From positions 620,001 through 684,000 of the forward strand of contig JBCBMZ010000001.1 of the NCBI GenBank assembly GCA_039822005.1: DNA of 64,000 nucleotides, in the 5' to 3' direction. This DNA is from JBCBDX01 sp039822005. Its GTDB lineage: Bacteria > Pseudomonadota > Alphaproteobacteria > Rhizobiales > Rhizobiaceae. Under the pieces are notes generated by a model that did not search any database, was not told where the DNA came from, and saw only the letters and a list, made by a program, of their open reading frames with translations. The position numbers and the translations under genes were made by a program. Positions 9,379 through 17,002 of the stretch are shown piece after piece (the first letter of the stretch is position 1; each line of letters opens with the position of its first letter).

Positions 9379-9455
9379 GCGGGCGTAGCTCAGTTGGTTA
9401 GAGCGCTGGATTGTGGCTCCAGAGGTCGGTGGTTCAAATCCACCCGCTCGTACCA
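9379..9455 (+). tRNA. tRNA-His (GTG)
   Basis: 77-nt cloverleaf with genome-encoded CCA (9453-9455). Acceptor GCGGGCG pairs with CGCTCGT through two G-U pairs; D arm GCTCAGTTGGTTAGAGC; anticodon stem CTGGA/TCCAG with anticodon GTG, which reads His codons; T arm GGTGG-TTCAAAT-CCACC. The discriminator base is A (9452) and the base before position 1 is T (9378), so neither the usual C73 nor a templated G-1 of bacterial tRNA-His is present. This is the known alphaproteobacterial variant that co-evolved with a recoded HisRS, and hisS of that type lies at 32851. Confidence 0.97.
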
Positions 9456-9483
9456 TCGCCGCCGATAATCCAACCGAGACTGC

Positions 9484-11058
9484 CTATAGAAGAGACCCTT
9501 GGTCCTGCTTGTCGGGTTGGTTGCGCTTTTTGGGTTTTTTCGGCTCAGATCCGTTATTGGTAATGACAACATCGGTGCGGGTTTGGTCGCCAAACTCGAT
9601 GTTCAACACCGCACCCAACGCCAGACCATTCGCACTGCGCACCGGCTTGCCGTTCTCGTGGCGCACCAACGAAAACCCTCTCGCCAACACGCTTTTGTAG
9701 GACAGCGTACGCAGAATGCGTTCCATACGGCCGGTGTCCGCGCGCGCCCTTTCCAATCTCCGGTCAAGCGCACGCTCGAGCCGCCCCGTCGCGTTTGACA
9801 CACGCCCACGGCCTTCTGTGTTTTTGCGTTCAATTATCCGCGGTTTCAGCTGTCGCGCGCTCTTTTCAAGGTTTTGACGAGTGCCGGCAATAAAACGGGC
9901 AAACGCAGCCGGGAGTCCGGCATCAAACCGTTGCAAGGTTCCGCGCGCCAATGATAGCCGCGCGTCCAGACGTGCCGGTGAAATACGCGCCGCTATCTGT
10001 GTAAAGCGGAGCCGCTTTTGCGATATGGCACGGTCAAGGCCTGACCCAAGGCGCAGCGAGGCGCCATCCAGTTTTTGTCGGGGAAGGGCGAGCAAGGCAT
10101 CTGCGGCTGGCATGCCGCGCGCTGAGGCCCGAAGCCGCTCGCGCCTATGGTCGGCTTGCCTGGTCACGGCGCCTTGAAGGCGCGCGTCCATTTGCGCGAC
10201 ATAGGCTTGCAGCTCTGCCTTGACCGGCACGACCATTTCGGCTGCGCCAGTGGGTGTTGGCGCGCGCCGGTCTGCAACATAGTCTATGAGTGTCGTGTCA
10301 GTCTCATGCCCGATGGCTGATATCAGGGGTATCTCGGACATGTCTGCGGCCCGCGCAACGATCTCCTCATTAAATCCCCAAAGGTCTTCTACACTTCCGC
10401 CGCCTCGCGCCACAATCAGCACATCCGGGCGCTTGATGGGGCCGTCCCCGCTCAGCTCATTAAAGCCTAAAATCCCCCGCGCGACTTCGCCCGCCGATGT
10501 TTCGCCCTGAACCCGTACTGGCCAGACAATCACGTGCACAGGAAACCTGTCATTAAGGCGGTGAAGAATGTCGCGGATCACAGAACCGGTGGGGGAGGTG
10601 ACCACGCCGATGACTTGGGGCAGGTACGGTAGCGCCTTTTTGCGGTCATCATCGAACAGGCCTTCTGCGGCAAGGCGCTTTTTGCGCTCTTCCAGAAGGG
10701 CCATCAAAGCGCCGGCACCGGCAGGTTCCAGGTGATCGATGACGATCTGATATTTCGATTGTCCGGGAAATGTTGTGATCCGGCCGGTTGCAATGACCTC
10801 CAAACCTTCTTCCGGCCTGATTGGAAGTTTGGAGACAGCACCCTTCCAGATCACACCGGCAATGACCGCACGATCATCTTTCAGGTCCAGATAGACGTGA
10901 CCGGAGGCAGGCCTGCTCACGCGTCCCAATTCGCCGCGCACACGCACGCGTCCGAAAGCATCTTCCACCGTTCTCTTGATGGCACCTGACAGTTCAGAGA
11001 CAGAGAATTCGGCGACGTTGGATCCGTCTGAATCGGTGTTTGCGAAAAAATCAGCCAT
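9484..11058 (-). CDS. xseA: Exodeoxyribonuclease VII large subunit
   Basis: Large subunit of exonuclease VII, which with several XseB subunits degrades single-stranded DNA into oligonucleotides. 524 residues. An OB-fold lies in the first 100 residues (VRGELGRVSRPASGHVYLDL). The catalytic core includes PLISAIGHETDTTLIDYVAD and RRAPTPTGAAEMVVP. A long coiled, Arg-rich region follows, then a C-terminal segment SYKSVLARGFSLVR typical of XseA. The ATG at 11058 directly follows an in-frame GTG at 11061; either could be used. The Lys-rich tail after residue 500 is typical of alphaproteobacterial versions. It converges on tRNA-His; no xseB is visible nearby. Confidence 0.95.
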   Translation of the reverse strand: MADFFANTDSDGSNVAEFSVSELSGAIKRTVEDAFGRVRVRGELGRVSRPASGHVYLDLKDDRAVIAGVIWKGAVSKLPIRPEEGLEVIATGRITTFPGQSKYQIVIDHLEPAGAGALMALLEERKKRLAAEGLFDDDRKKALPYLPQVIGVVTSPTGSVIRDILHRLNDRFPVHVIVWPVRVQGETSAGEVARGILGFNELSGDGPIKRPDVLIVARGGGSVEDLWGFNEEIVARAADMSEIPLISAIGHETDTTLIDYVADRRAPTPTGAAEMVVPVKAELQAYVAQMDARLQGAVTRQADHRRERLRASARGMPAADALLALPRQKLDGASLRLGSGLDRAISQKRLRFTQIAARISPARLDARLSLARGTLQRFDAGLPAAFARFIAGTRQNLEKSARQLKPRIIERKNTEGRGRVSNATGRLERALDRRLERARADTGRMERILRTLSYKSVLARGFSLVRHENGKPVRSANGLALGAVLNIEFGDQTRTDVVITNNGSEPKKPKKRNQPDKQDQGSLL

Positions 11059-11103
11059 CACCTACTAACACGGGAACTTCTGCAAAGGTCAACGCGCCAC
11101 TTC

Positions 11104-12027
11104 ATGACTGTCAAATCCATCCACGGCAGCTCTGCTGTAAGAGCCTTTGCGCCGGTTGATTATGTCCTTTATGCGGCCACTGTCGGCAGTTGGTCGGTGT
11201 CTTGGTATGCTTTGTCCTTGCAACCGGGCATCGTTGCCAATGAGGTGTCTCTTTTCTATCGGTTTGTGATCGCAGGCGCAGTCATGCTTGCCTGGACGCT
11301 GATAGCCAAACAGTCATTGCGTTTTCCCATCCGCCAGCACCTCGTTTTTCTGGCGATGGGGATTTTCATTTTCTCAACCAATTTTCTGTTGTTTTATTAC
11401 GGCTCCACATATGTGGTAAGCGGCTTGCTGTCGGTCATTTTCTCATTGGCATCTCTGACCAACATTTTTCTCGCCGCACTCATTTTCGCCGAACGTCCCA
11501 ATGCGCGTATTGTTGCGGCTGCTTTCGTTGGAGCGGGCGGGATTGCGCTGTTGTTTTGGCCTGAAGTGTCAGGGCAGGGCCTGGAAAATGGCGTATTGGT
11601 AGGGCTTGCGCTGTGCATTTGCGGCACACTGTGCTTTTCCATCGGCAGTCTAATATCGTCGCGTATGCAAGCGGGGCAGGTGAAGGTCCCGTTGGTCGCC
11701 GCCAACACATGGGGGATGATCTACGGTGCTTTATGGTGTGCCTTTTTAGCTTGGGTACAAGGCAAACCATTCAACTGGGATCCACGGCCGGAGTATGCCT
11801 ATTCACTCTTTTTTCTGGCGTTGGTTTCCACCGTCATCGCCTTTGCCGCTTACCTGACCCTCGTTAAACGCATTGGTGCTGGGCGGGCGGGATATGCGAC
11901 CGTAGTCTTCCCGATTTTCGCGCTTTTGGTGTCGACCCTTGTGGAAGACTATAAGTGGACGCTGGCCGCGATTTTCGGTCTGGCGTTGGTGATCGCGGGC
12001 AATGTTGTGGTCATGCGGGGGCGGTGA
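11104..12027 (+). CDS. EamA-family (DMT) permease
   Basis: 307-residue inner-membrane protein with about ten hydrophobic segments and two EamA repeats, the second beginning near residue 165. Such proteins export amino acids, metabolites or, in some cases, take them up; the substrate cannot be assigned here. Conserved features include the STNFLLFYYGSTYVVSGLLS segment in the first repeat and a second-repeat ending with LALVIAGNVVVMRGR. It diverges from xseA with 45 bases between the starts, so the two probably share a promoter region. Confidence 0.85.
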   Translation: MTVKSIHGSSAVRAFAPVDYVLYAATVGSWSVSWYALSLQPGIVANEVSLFYRFVIAGAVMLAWTLIAKQSLRFPIRQHLVFLAMGIFIFSTNFLLFYYGSTYVVSGLLSVIFSLASLTNIFLAALIFAERPNARIVAAAFVGAGGIALLFWPEVSGQGLENGVLVGLALCICGTLCFSIGSLISSRMQAGQVKVPLVAANTWGMIYGALWCAFLAWVQGKPFNWDPRPEYAYSLFFLALVSTVIAFAAYLTLVKRIGAGRAGYATVVFPIFALLVSTLVEDYKWTLAAIFGLALVIAGNVVVMRGR

Positions 12028-12039
12028 ACCGGCCGGCAG

Positions 12040-12906
12040 TCACCGGCGCATGCCCTGCAAATACTGATCAAATATTTGTTCAATGGATTGCTGATAGGTT
12101 TCTTGCTGCCGTCGTCCGGTTTCAAACATGTCGCCGAACAGCTCTCCATAGGGGTTCTGCGTTGATCGTGTCTTTGGTTCGGACTGGGGTTTTTGGGCCT
12201 GTTCGATCATGTCACGAAATATCTTGCCCAGTGGGTTGTTGTCCGGATTCATCGGGTTGGGAATGCGGCCGCGATCGTCGGTGGTATCGGGCGCAACGCG
12301 TTCGCCGCCGCCAAACATCTGCTCCAATATTTTCCCCAACGGGTTATCTATCGGGTTGGGTTGACGTTGGGCCCGCTGATCGCTTCCGCCACCCAAACCC
12401 ATATTGTCCATGCCCTGCTTCATCATTTGCTCGACGATCTTGCCAAAGACATTGCCATCGGCACCTGATGCGGCGTTTAAAGCATTTTCGTTGGATTTTT
12501 TCGCCATACCGCCCATCAGCGTGGTGGCGATAACCGGGAGCATTTTTTTCAAAATATCTTGGCCGATACCGGATGCGGTTTCAGCTTGCTTGGCCACCGC
12601 CCGGCTAACATCCTTGGAGCCAAAAAACTGGCCCAAAAGCTCATTGCCAATATGGGTGCCTTCCGGCGCAAAGGCTTTGGTCAGGTCATCGAAAAAAGCG
12701 GTTTGGCCTTGTGCACGGGTTAATGTTTCAAAAAACTCAGACACGCCGTCGGGTTCCGATGTTTTTCTCTTAAATCCGGTGGAAAAAGCAGGCATCAGCG
12801 CATCGACAGCATTTTCAACCTGTTTTTCATCGAGGCCAAATTGACGCGCCATAACGCGCATTGCGTCGCCATTTTGCGCTTGTGAAAAGATATCGAACAT
12901 GTTCAT
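12040..12906 (-). CDS. DUF937 domain-containing protein
   Basis: 288 residues, soluble, no signal peptide. The N-terminal two-thirds matches DUF937/YidB-like helical repeats (MFDIFSQAQNGDAMRVMARQ, then GSKDVSRAVAKQAETASGIG and ILKKMLPVIATTLMGGMAKK). The C-terminal third is low complexity, with repeated NPLGKI segments (at least three copies of N-x-LGKI-[FL]-x-[DQ]-M) that look like short amphipathic repeats. A start at ATG 12906 is chosen because GGGAGG lies six bases upstream; upstream in-frame starts lack a ribosome site. Function unknown. Confidence 0.75.
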   Translation of the reverse strand: MNMFDIFSQAQNGDAMRVMARQFGLDEKQVENAVDALMPAFSTGFKRKTSEPDGVSEFFETLTRAQGQTAFFDDLTKAFAPEGTHIGNELLGQFFGSKDVSRAVAKQAETASGIGQDILKKMLPVIATTLMGGMAKKSNENALNAASGADGNVFGKIVEQMMKQGMDNMGLGGGSDQRAQRQPNPIDNPLGKILEQMFGGGERVAPDTTDDRGRIPNPMNPDNNPLGKIFRDMIEQAQKPQSEPKTRSTQNPYGELFGDMFETGRRQQETYQQSIEQIFDQYLQGMRR

Positions 12907-13045
12907 GGCTCGCCTCCCGATCATTACATCACACCCTAGCGAAGCCCACTTGTCGCGCAAGCGCTAAGCGCACAAGACGAAAAAGAACCTGAGAGCCAAC
13001 TTTTTTCACAGCACTTCGGGTTGCTGCCACATAATGGACAATTAA

Positions 13046-13321
13046 ATGCGCCATGTTAGCTGGATGAGTATAGCTACCAGACTAACCCGTACCATCCTGA
13101 TCTTCGCAGTTCTCATTCTAGCGCTTCCGCTGGCCCTCATCTTGGCCGTGGTCGCTTTTGTTTTGGGCGTGGCTTACATGGCGTTTGCCATGATTAGCGG
13201 CCTCTTCAAAAACAAGCCCCGCTGGGACGACGCTTTCTCAATGCACACCTATGAGGCTGAAGCGGTTCGCGTCGACAGAAACAAACTCAACAAGCGCCCA
13301 ATCGTCATAGATCACGAGTAA
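13046..13321 (+). CDS. Small conserved membrane protein, function unknown
   Basis: 91 residues. A long hydrophobic stretch from about residue 15 to 50 could form one long or two short membrane helices, followed by a positively charged junction (FKNKPRWDD) and a soluble tail ending KLNKRPIVIDHE. I do not recognise a family. A second in-frame ATG at 13064 would give an 85-residue protein; no strong ribosome site distinguishes the two. It converges on gshA with 14 bases between stops. The alternation of hydrophobic core and charged tail supports a real gene rather than chance. Confidence 0.55.
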   Translation: MRHVSWMSIATRLTRTILIFAVLILALPLALILAVVAFVLGVAYMAFAMISGLFKNKPRWDDAFSMHTYEAEAVRVDRNKLNKRPIVIDHE

Positions 13322-13335
13322 ACGGCTTTGCCTGA

Positions 13336-14709
13336 TTAGTAGGCGTGTTCCAGGAATACGCGATCAATGTCGCTTTCCCATACGCTGTTGTACAAGGTGA
13401 GCATCTGTTCGGCACTCGTCGTGCCGCGCGCGACTGTCTCTTCCAGAGGCGCTAGAAAATGCGCTTCATCAAATCCATCAATATTGTGCTTTTTGCGGGC
13501 GACTAACCCCTTGCGGGCAATGCCGAGCACTTCATAGCTGATGTCGCGGACCGTCTGTCCCTTGATTTGTGAGGCTAGTCCTTCGGCTGGCACGGCATCC
13601 CGGAGCCCAACAACATCCTCGTATGTCCAGGAGCGGGTCAGTTCGTCTGCTGCGTCAAGCGCGGCACTATCATAAAGCAGGCCCACCCAAAGTGCCGGCA
13701 GAGCGCAGATGCGCCGCCAGGGCCCGCCGTCAGCACCGCGCATCTCGATGAATTTTTTCAGACGCACTTCCGGGAACACCGTCGATAAATGGTTGGTCCA
13801 GTCGCCCTTGTTTGGCCGCGCATCGGGAACTTGGCCTTCCAAGGCCCCGTTCATGAATTGGCGGAATGTGACATGCGTGCAGTCCCGGTAACTTCCCTCT
13901 CGCAGGACGAAATACATCGGCACATCAAGGACCCACTCAACGTAGTCGATGAAACCAAAATTTTCCGAAAACACCATGGGAAGAACGCCGGTTCGGTCGT
14001 TGTCGGTGTCTCGCCATATGTCTGCCCGCCACGACTGCAAACCATTGGGTTTCCCATCGGTGAACGGCGAATTGGCAAACAGCGCTGTGGCGACAGGCTG
14101 CAGCCGGTAGGCAACCTGCATTTTTTGGCGCATGTCAGCTTCGGAAGAAAAGTCCAGATTAACCTGGATCGTCGATGTGCGATGCATCATGTCCAGGCCT
14201 TGGCCGCCGACCGTCGGCATATAGGCGCGCATGATGTCATAGCGCGACTTGGGCATGCGCGGGGTGTCGGCAAGCGTCCACTTGGGGCTGCCGCCGAGAC
14301 CTAGAAATTTAATGCCGAGCGGGTCGGCGATTTGGCGCAATTGCGCAAGATGCAGGTTGGATTCGCGGCAAGTCTCGTGGATGGAAACCAACGGCGCGCC
14401 CGACAGTTCGAATTGACCACCGGGCTCAAGCGAAATCGCGCCCATGCCGTTAGGTTCAAAAAGACCGATCAGATTGCCCTCGTCCATGATCGGCTGCCAG
14501 CCAAGTTTTTTTTGCATGCCCTGTAAGAGCGATTTGATGGACCGTTCGCCTTCGTAGGGAACCGGGTCATGCGTATCGGCAAGGAAGGGGAATTTTTCAT
14601 GCTCGGTGCCAATGCGCCACTCCGCCTCCGGCTTGCAGCCAGACGCCAGATAGGCCGCCAACTCTTCAACATCGCCAATCGGCGTCTCGTCTGTTGTATC
14701 TCGAGCCAT
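13336..14709 (-). CDS. gshA: Glutamate-cysteine ligase (GCS2, plant/alphaproteobacterial type)
   Basis: First enzyme of glutathione synthesis: ATP-dependent joining of glutamate to cysteine. 457 residues from the ATG at 14709. Characteristic segments are WRIGTEHEKFPF near the N-terminus, LIGLFEPNGMGAISLEPGGQ at about residue 85, STIQVNLDFSSEADM, and FRQFMNGALEGQ. This is the family shared by plants and alphaproteobacteria, unrelated in length to E. coli GshA. The open frame extends 34 codons upstream, but the segment is not conserved in character. Glutathione use in this genome is consistent with the GST at 37016. It ends 14 bases from the small membrane gene and is preceded by rsmE on the same strand. 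Confidence 0.93.
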   Translation of the reverse strand: MARDTTDETPIGDVEELAAYLASGCKPEAEWRIGTEHEKFPFLADTHDPVPYEGERSIKSLLQGMQKKLGWQPIMDEGNLIGLFEPNGMGAISLEPGGQFELSGAPLVSIHETCRESNLHLAQLRQIADPLGIKFLGLGGSPKWTLADTPRMPKSRYDIMRAYMPTVGGQGLDMMHRTSTIQVNLDFSSEADMRQKMQVAYRLQPVATALFANSPFTDGKPNGLQSWRADIWRDTDNDRTGVLPMVFSENFGFIDYVEWVLDVPMYFVLREGSYRDCTHVTFRQFMNGALEGQVPDARPNKGDWTNHLSTVFPEVRLKKFIEMRGADGGPWRRICALPALWVGLLYDSAALDAADELTRSWTYEDVVGLRDAVPAEGLASQIKGQTVRDISYEVLGIARKGLVARKKHNIDGFDEAHFLAPLEETVARGTTSAEQMLTLYNSVWESDIDRVFLEHAY

Positions 14710-14859
14710 GGTCCGAGGATGACCTCCACTTCTACGGCGCGCGTGGTGGCCTATTCGCCGTTTGCTGACAAGGCAAAAGTTTTGAACGACTGCATCAACA
14801 ATGGTGAACAATCTGACTATTATTCGCCGGAACTGGCTGCACCCGACTGGCCGCCGGGG

Positions 14860-15597
14860 TTAAACCCAATCGCCAATGCTGGCCTGAACCACCGCCAATG
14901 CGGCAACCGCCGATGTATCGGCCCGCAAGATACGTGGTCCCAGCGGGATAGGCGTGACGAACTCCTTGGCACGGAGCATGGCCCGCTCCTCATCTGAGAA
15001 CCCGCCTTCCGGTCCGATGAGCATGGCCAGTTCTTTGTTACGCAATTGTTCAAGTAGGTGAAGTGGGTTGTGCGTTTGGTGATCCTCATCACAGAAAATC
15101 AGTGCCCGACCCTCATCCCATGCGCTGACCAAATGCAGCAGTTTAATCGGTTCCAAACATTCCGGCACCGCCAACACGCCGCATTGTTCGGCAGCTTCCA
15201 CCACCCAAGAACGCATCTTGTCCATGTTAAGGCGGTGGTTGTGCGTGAATTCCGTCAATACCGGCTGCAGAAAGCCAGCACCCATTTCAACAGCCTTTTG
15301 GACCATGTAATCCAGACGCCCCGCTTTTAAGGGCGCAAAGCAAAAGATGAGTGTGGGCGCATCGGGCTGCTGTCTTTCCAGGCTGCCGCAAACCAGTTCG
15401 GCGGTTTTCTTGCCGGTCTTGTGAAGCTTGGCGCGCCATTCACCGTGGCGTCCGTTAAAAACCAACAGGTCAGACCCATCGGCCATACGCAGCACGTTGA
15501 GCACATAGTTTGATTGTGCTTTGTCCAGCGGAACGCGGGCTCGCTCCTGCAAAGAGGCTTCCACGAACAGTCTGTGCAGCTTGTAATTGGCGCGCAT
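14860..15597 (-). CDS. rsmE: 16S rRNA (uracil-1498-N3)-methyltransferase
   Basis: Methylates N3 of U1498 in the ribosomal decoding region using SAM. 245 residues, normal for RsmE. The N-terminal PUA-like region has HRLFVEASLQERARVPLDKA and VLRMADGSDLLVFNGRHGEW; the C-terminal SPOUT knot contains LIGPEGGFSDEERAM and PIPLGPRILRADTSAVAAL. The start at 15597 gives the conserved N-terminal motif; an upstream extension of 80 codons runs into the neighbouring gene and is rejected. It is encoded on the same strand as gshA, about 150 bases upstream of it. Confidence 0.94.
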   Translation of the reverse strand: MRANYKLHRLFVEASLQERARVPLDKAQSNYVLNVLRMADGSDLLVFNGRHGEWRAKLHKTGKKTAELVCGSLERQQPDAPTLIFCFAPLKAGRLDYMVQKAVEMGAGFLQPVLTEFTHNHRLNMDKMRSWVVEAAEQCGVLAVPECLEPIKLLHLVSAWDEGRALIFCDEDHQTHNPLHLLEQLRNKELAMLIGPEGGFSDEERAMLRAKEFVTPIPLGPRILRADTSAVAALAVVQASIGDWV

Positions 15598-15628
15598 CGT
15601 CAAGCCGATACGCGATGCGTGGTGAAAT

Positions 15629-16021
15629 TCAAGCTTCTTTGGCCACACGTTTGGCAAACACCGCGCGCTCGTTTTCATATGTACGCTCAATGTCCGGCCA
15701 AATGAGATCAATAGTTTCGCGTTCAGGATTGATAATCCGAACCGGCCCCATCCAGCCTTTGACGGGGCGCGGCGGTTTTGGTCCAAACAACTCCAAATAG
15801 CGCTTCGGCGGCAGGCCGAAATTGAACCGCCAAACATCTGTACGCGAGAGTTTGGATGCTTTGTGATGCGGGCAGTCTTGGCTCTTGATGGTGCAAAAAT
15901 AAGAGCCGCGTTTCAGATTGGCTGACGGTTTGTGGAAAAAAGTGTCTTCGCCATATGCTTTCTGTCGGGCCAGTCCGTCAAAGCGTCCGACCAGTAATCT
16001 CGTCAATCCAGCTTGATCCAT
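15629..16021 (-). CDS. Hypothetical protein resembling DUF6194
   Basis: 130 residues, soluble. The central part has TFFHKP, then TDVWRFNFGLPPKRYLELFG, an arrangement that resembles the DUF6194 family (an FFF...P strand followed by a FRLNIG..FR.LFG motif); this is recalled resemblance only. The second half adds PVKGWMGPVRIINPERETID, with a terminal helix. No catalytic residues are obvious. It lies between rsmE and the Ada-like gene on one strand, with 9 bases to the latter, so the two are probably co-transcribed. Confidence 0.6.
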   Translation of the reverse strand: MDQAGLTRLLVGRFDGLARQKAYGEDTFFHKPSANLKRGSYFCTIKSQDCPHHKASKLSRTDVWRFNFGLPPKRYLELFGPKPPRPVKGWMGPVRIINPERETIDLIWPDIERTYENERAVFAKRVAKEA

Positions 16022-16030
16022 GTCACAACA

Positions 16031-16678
16031 TTAACCGGTGCCTCCTAACCGCATCGTGTCAGGAGGTTTGGGTGTAAAGCCTGCCGAAATGACCTTGACG
16101 ATGGAAGGCGGTGTGAGAAGTCGCAAATCAGCTCTATCAAGATCTGCGGAGGCAATGTAACCCTCCGGTAGCCACTTGAACCATCGCCCTTCGTGAAGCC
16201 TGAAAGCATCTTTAATGATTCCGACAACGACACCGTCTGGGAGTTTTTCCGGGAGTGGGTGCGTCCGTTTTTGACCGCACAAAATTCGCTCCTCGTGCAA
16301 AGTGCGGTCAACCAACTGAACGCCTGGCCATGGGCCATTGGCGCACATCCATGCGTCTCGAAACTCGTTGGCTCTTTCGCGCTGGCAAAAAAAGCAAGGC
16401 CGATGCCCCGCTGCCAGTGCCGTTGCTTCATCCAAAAAAAATAGGTTGGTCCAACCAGCACCGCCGTTCGGTGAATTGCGTCCAAACACATCTCGCTTTC
16501 GATTTTGAAAGTCGCAACGGCAATATATCCAGGCCTTTGATGACCAGCGCCTTTTGGGAAGCAGTCTACGCGAATCAGGATCATGAATAGTGCCGCGATT
16601 GCCGGTCAGTGCGCAGCGCGCAGCTGTTGCGATAATGTCACCAAAGGGCGTTACCCGGTTTTGCAGTGGCAATTTCAT
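16031..16678 (-). CDS. Conserved hypothetical protein with Ada-like Cys pattern
   Basis: 215 residues. The family is widespread in alphaproteobacteria but unnamed as far as I know. Conserved-looking parts are LQNRVTPFGDIIATAARCAL at the N-terminus, GNRGTIHD, RRWSSKAWIYCRCDF, and LFFLDEATALAAGHRPCFFC near residues 80-99. The last block and the preceding IYC look like the methyl-phosphotriester zinc domain of Ada (aromatic-Asp-x-x-x-Ala-x-x-x-Gly-x-Arg-Pro-Cys-x-x-Cys). Cysteines in WIYCRCDF could supply the other ligands, with C-x-C instead of Ada's C-x3-C. A role in nucleic-acid chemistry is only suggested by this. A 179-codon frame in another register over the same bases is a shadow. Confidence 0.7.
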   Translation of the reverse strand: MKLPLQNRVTPFGDIIATAARCALTGNRGTIHDPDSRRLLPKRRWSSKAWIYCRCDFQNRKRDVFGRNSPNGGAGWTNLFFLDEATALAAGHRPCFFCQRERANEFRDAWMCANGPWPGVQLVDRTLHEERILCGQKRTHPLPEKLPDGVVVGIIKDAFRLHEGRWFKWLPEGYIASADLDRADLRLLTPPSIVKVISAGFTPKPPDTMRLGGTG

Positions 16679-16791
16679 TCAACTTTCACGCATCAAGGGT
16701 TTCAAATTCAACCAAACTGCCTTACCGGCACCTCAAGCGCCAGACGGGTGGGCGTGTGAACCGACGATAATAAAGAAATAGTGGGGCCGTC

Positions 16792-16926
16792 ATGCGTGCA
16801 GCGCTCTTGGCGATTGGGACTTTGATCGGAATTTCTTTGTGGGGGATGGCCGTTTACACCGACGGTGCCGTGGCGTCCAACGCGCCTCTTGATGGCTACG
16901 GCGTGTCTGTCGCACAAAGTGACTAG
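16792..16926 (+). CDS. Candidate 44-residue small exported or membrane protein
   Basis: Short open frame starting at ATG 16792. It has a basic Arg2, a hydrophobic stretch ALLAIGTLIGISLWGMAV, then a small polar tail with an Ala-Val-Ala-Ser site (AVASNAPLDGYG) that could be a signal-peptidase cleavage site. It lies alone in a 324-base stretch between the divergently placed gene at 16678 and lldD at 17003. The ribosome site is weak (GGGG 6 bases upstream). No family is recognised; the composition resembles the small exported peptides often missed by annotation. Confidence 0.4.
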   Translation: MRAALLAIGTLIGISLWGMAVYTDGAVASNAPLDGYGVSVAQSD

Positions 16927-17002
16927 CTTTCTTAGCTTTCGGTCTATCTTTTCAACAGCCGCTCAACTGACTATCACTCCTGCTTTGGATCGGGAGTAGC
17001 AT

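Noticed and set aside
16045..16584. 179-codon minus-strand frame
   Set aside because: Same strand, other register of the Ada-like gene; the frame starting at 16678 carries the conserved blocks and this one does not.
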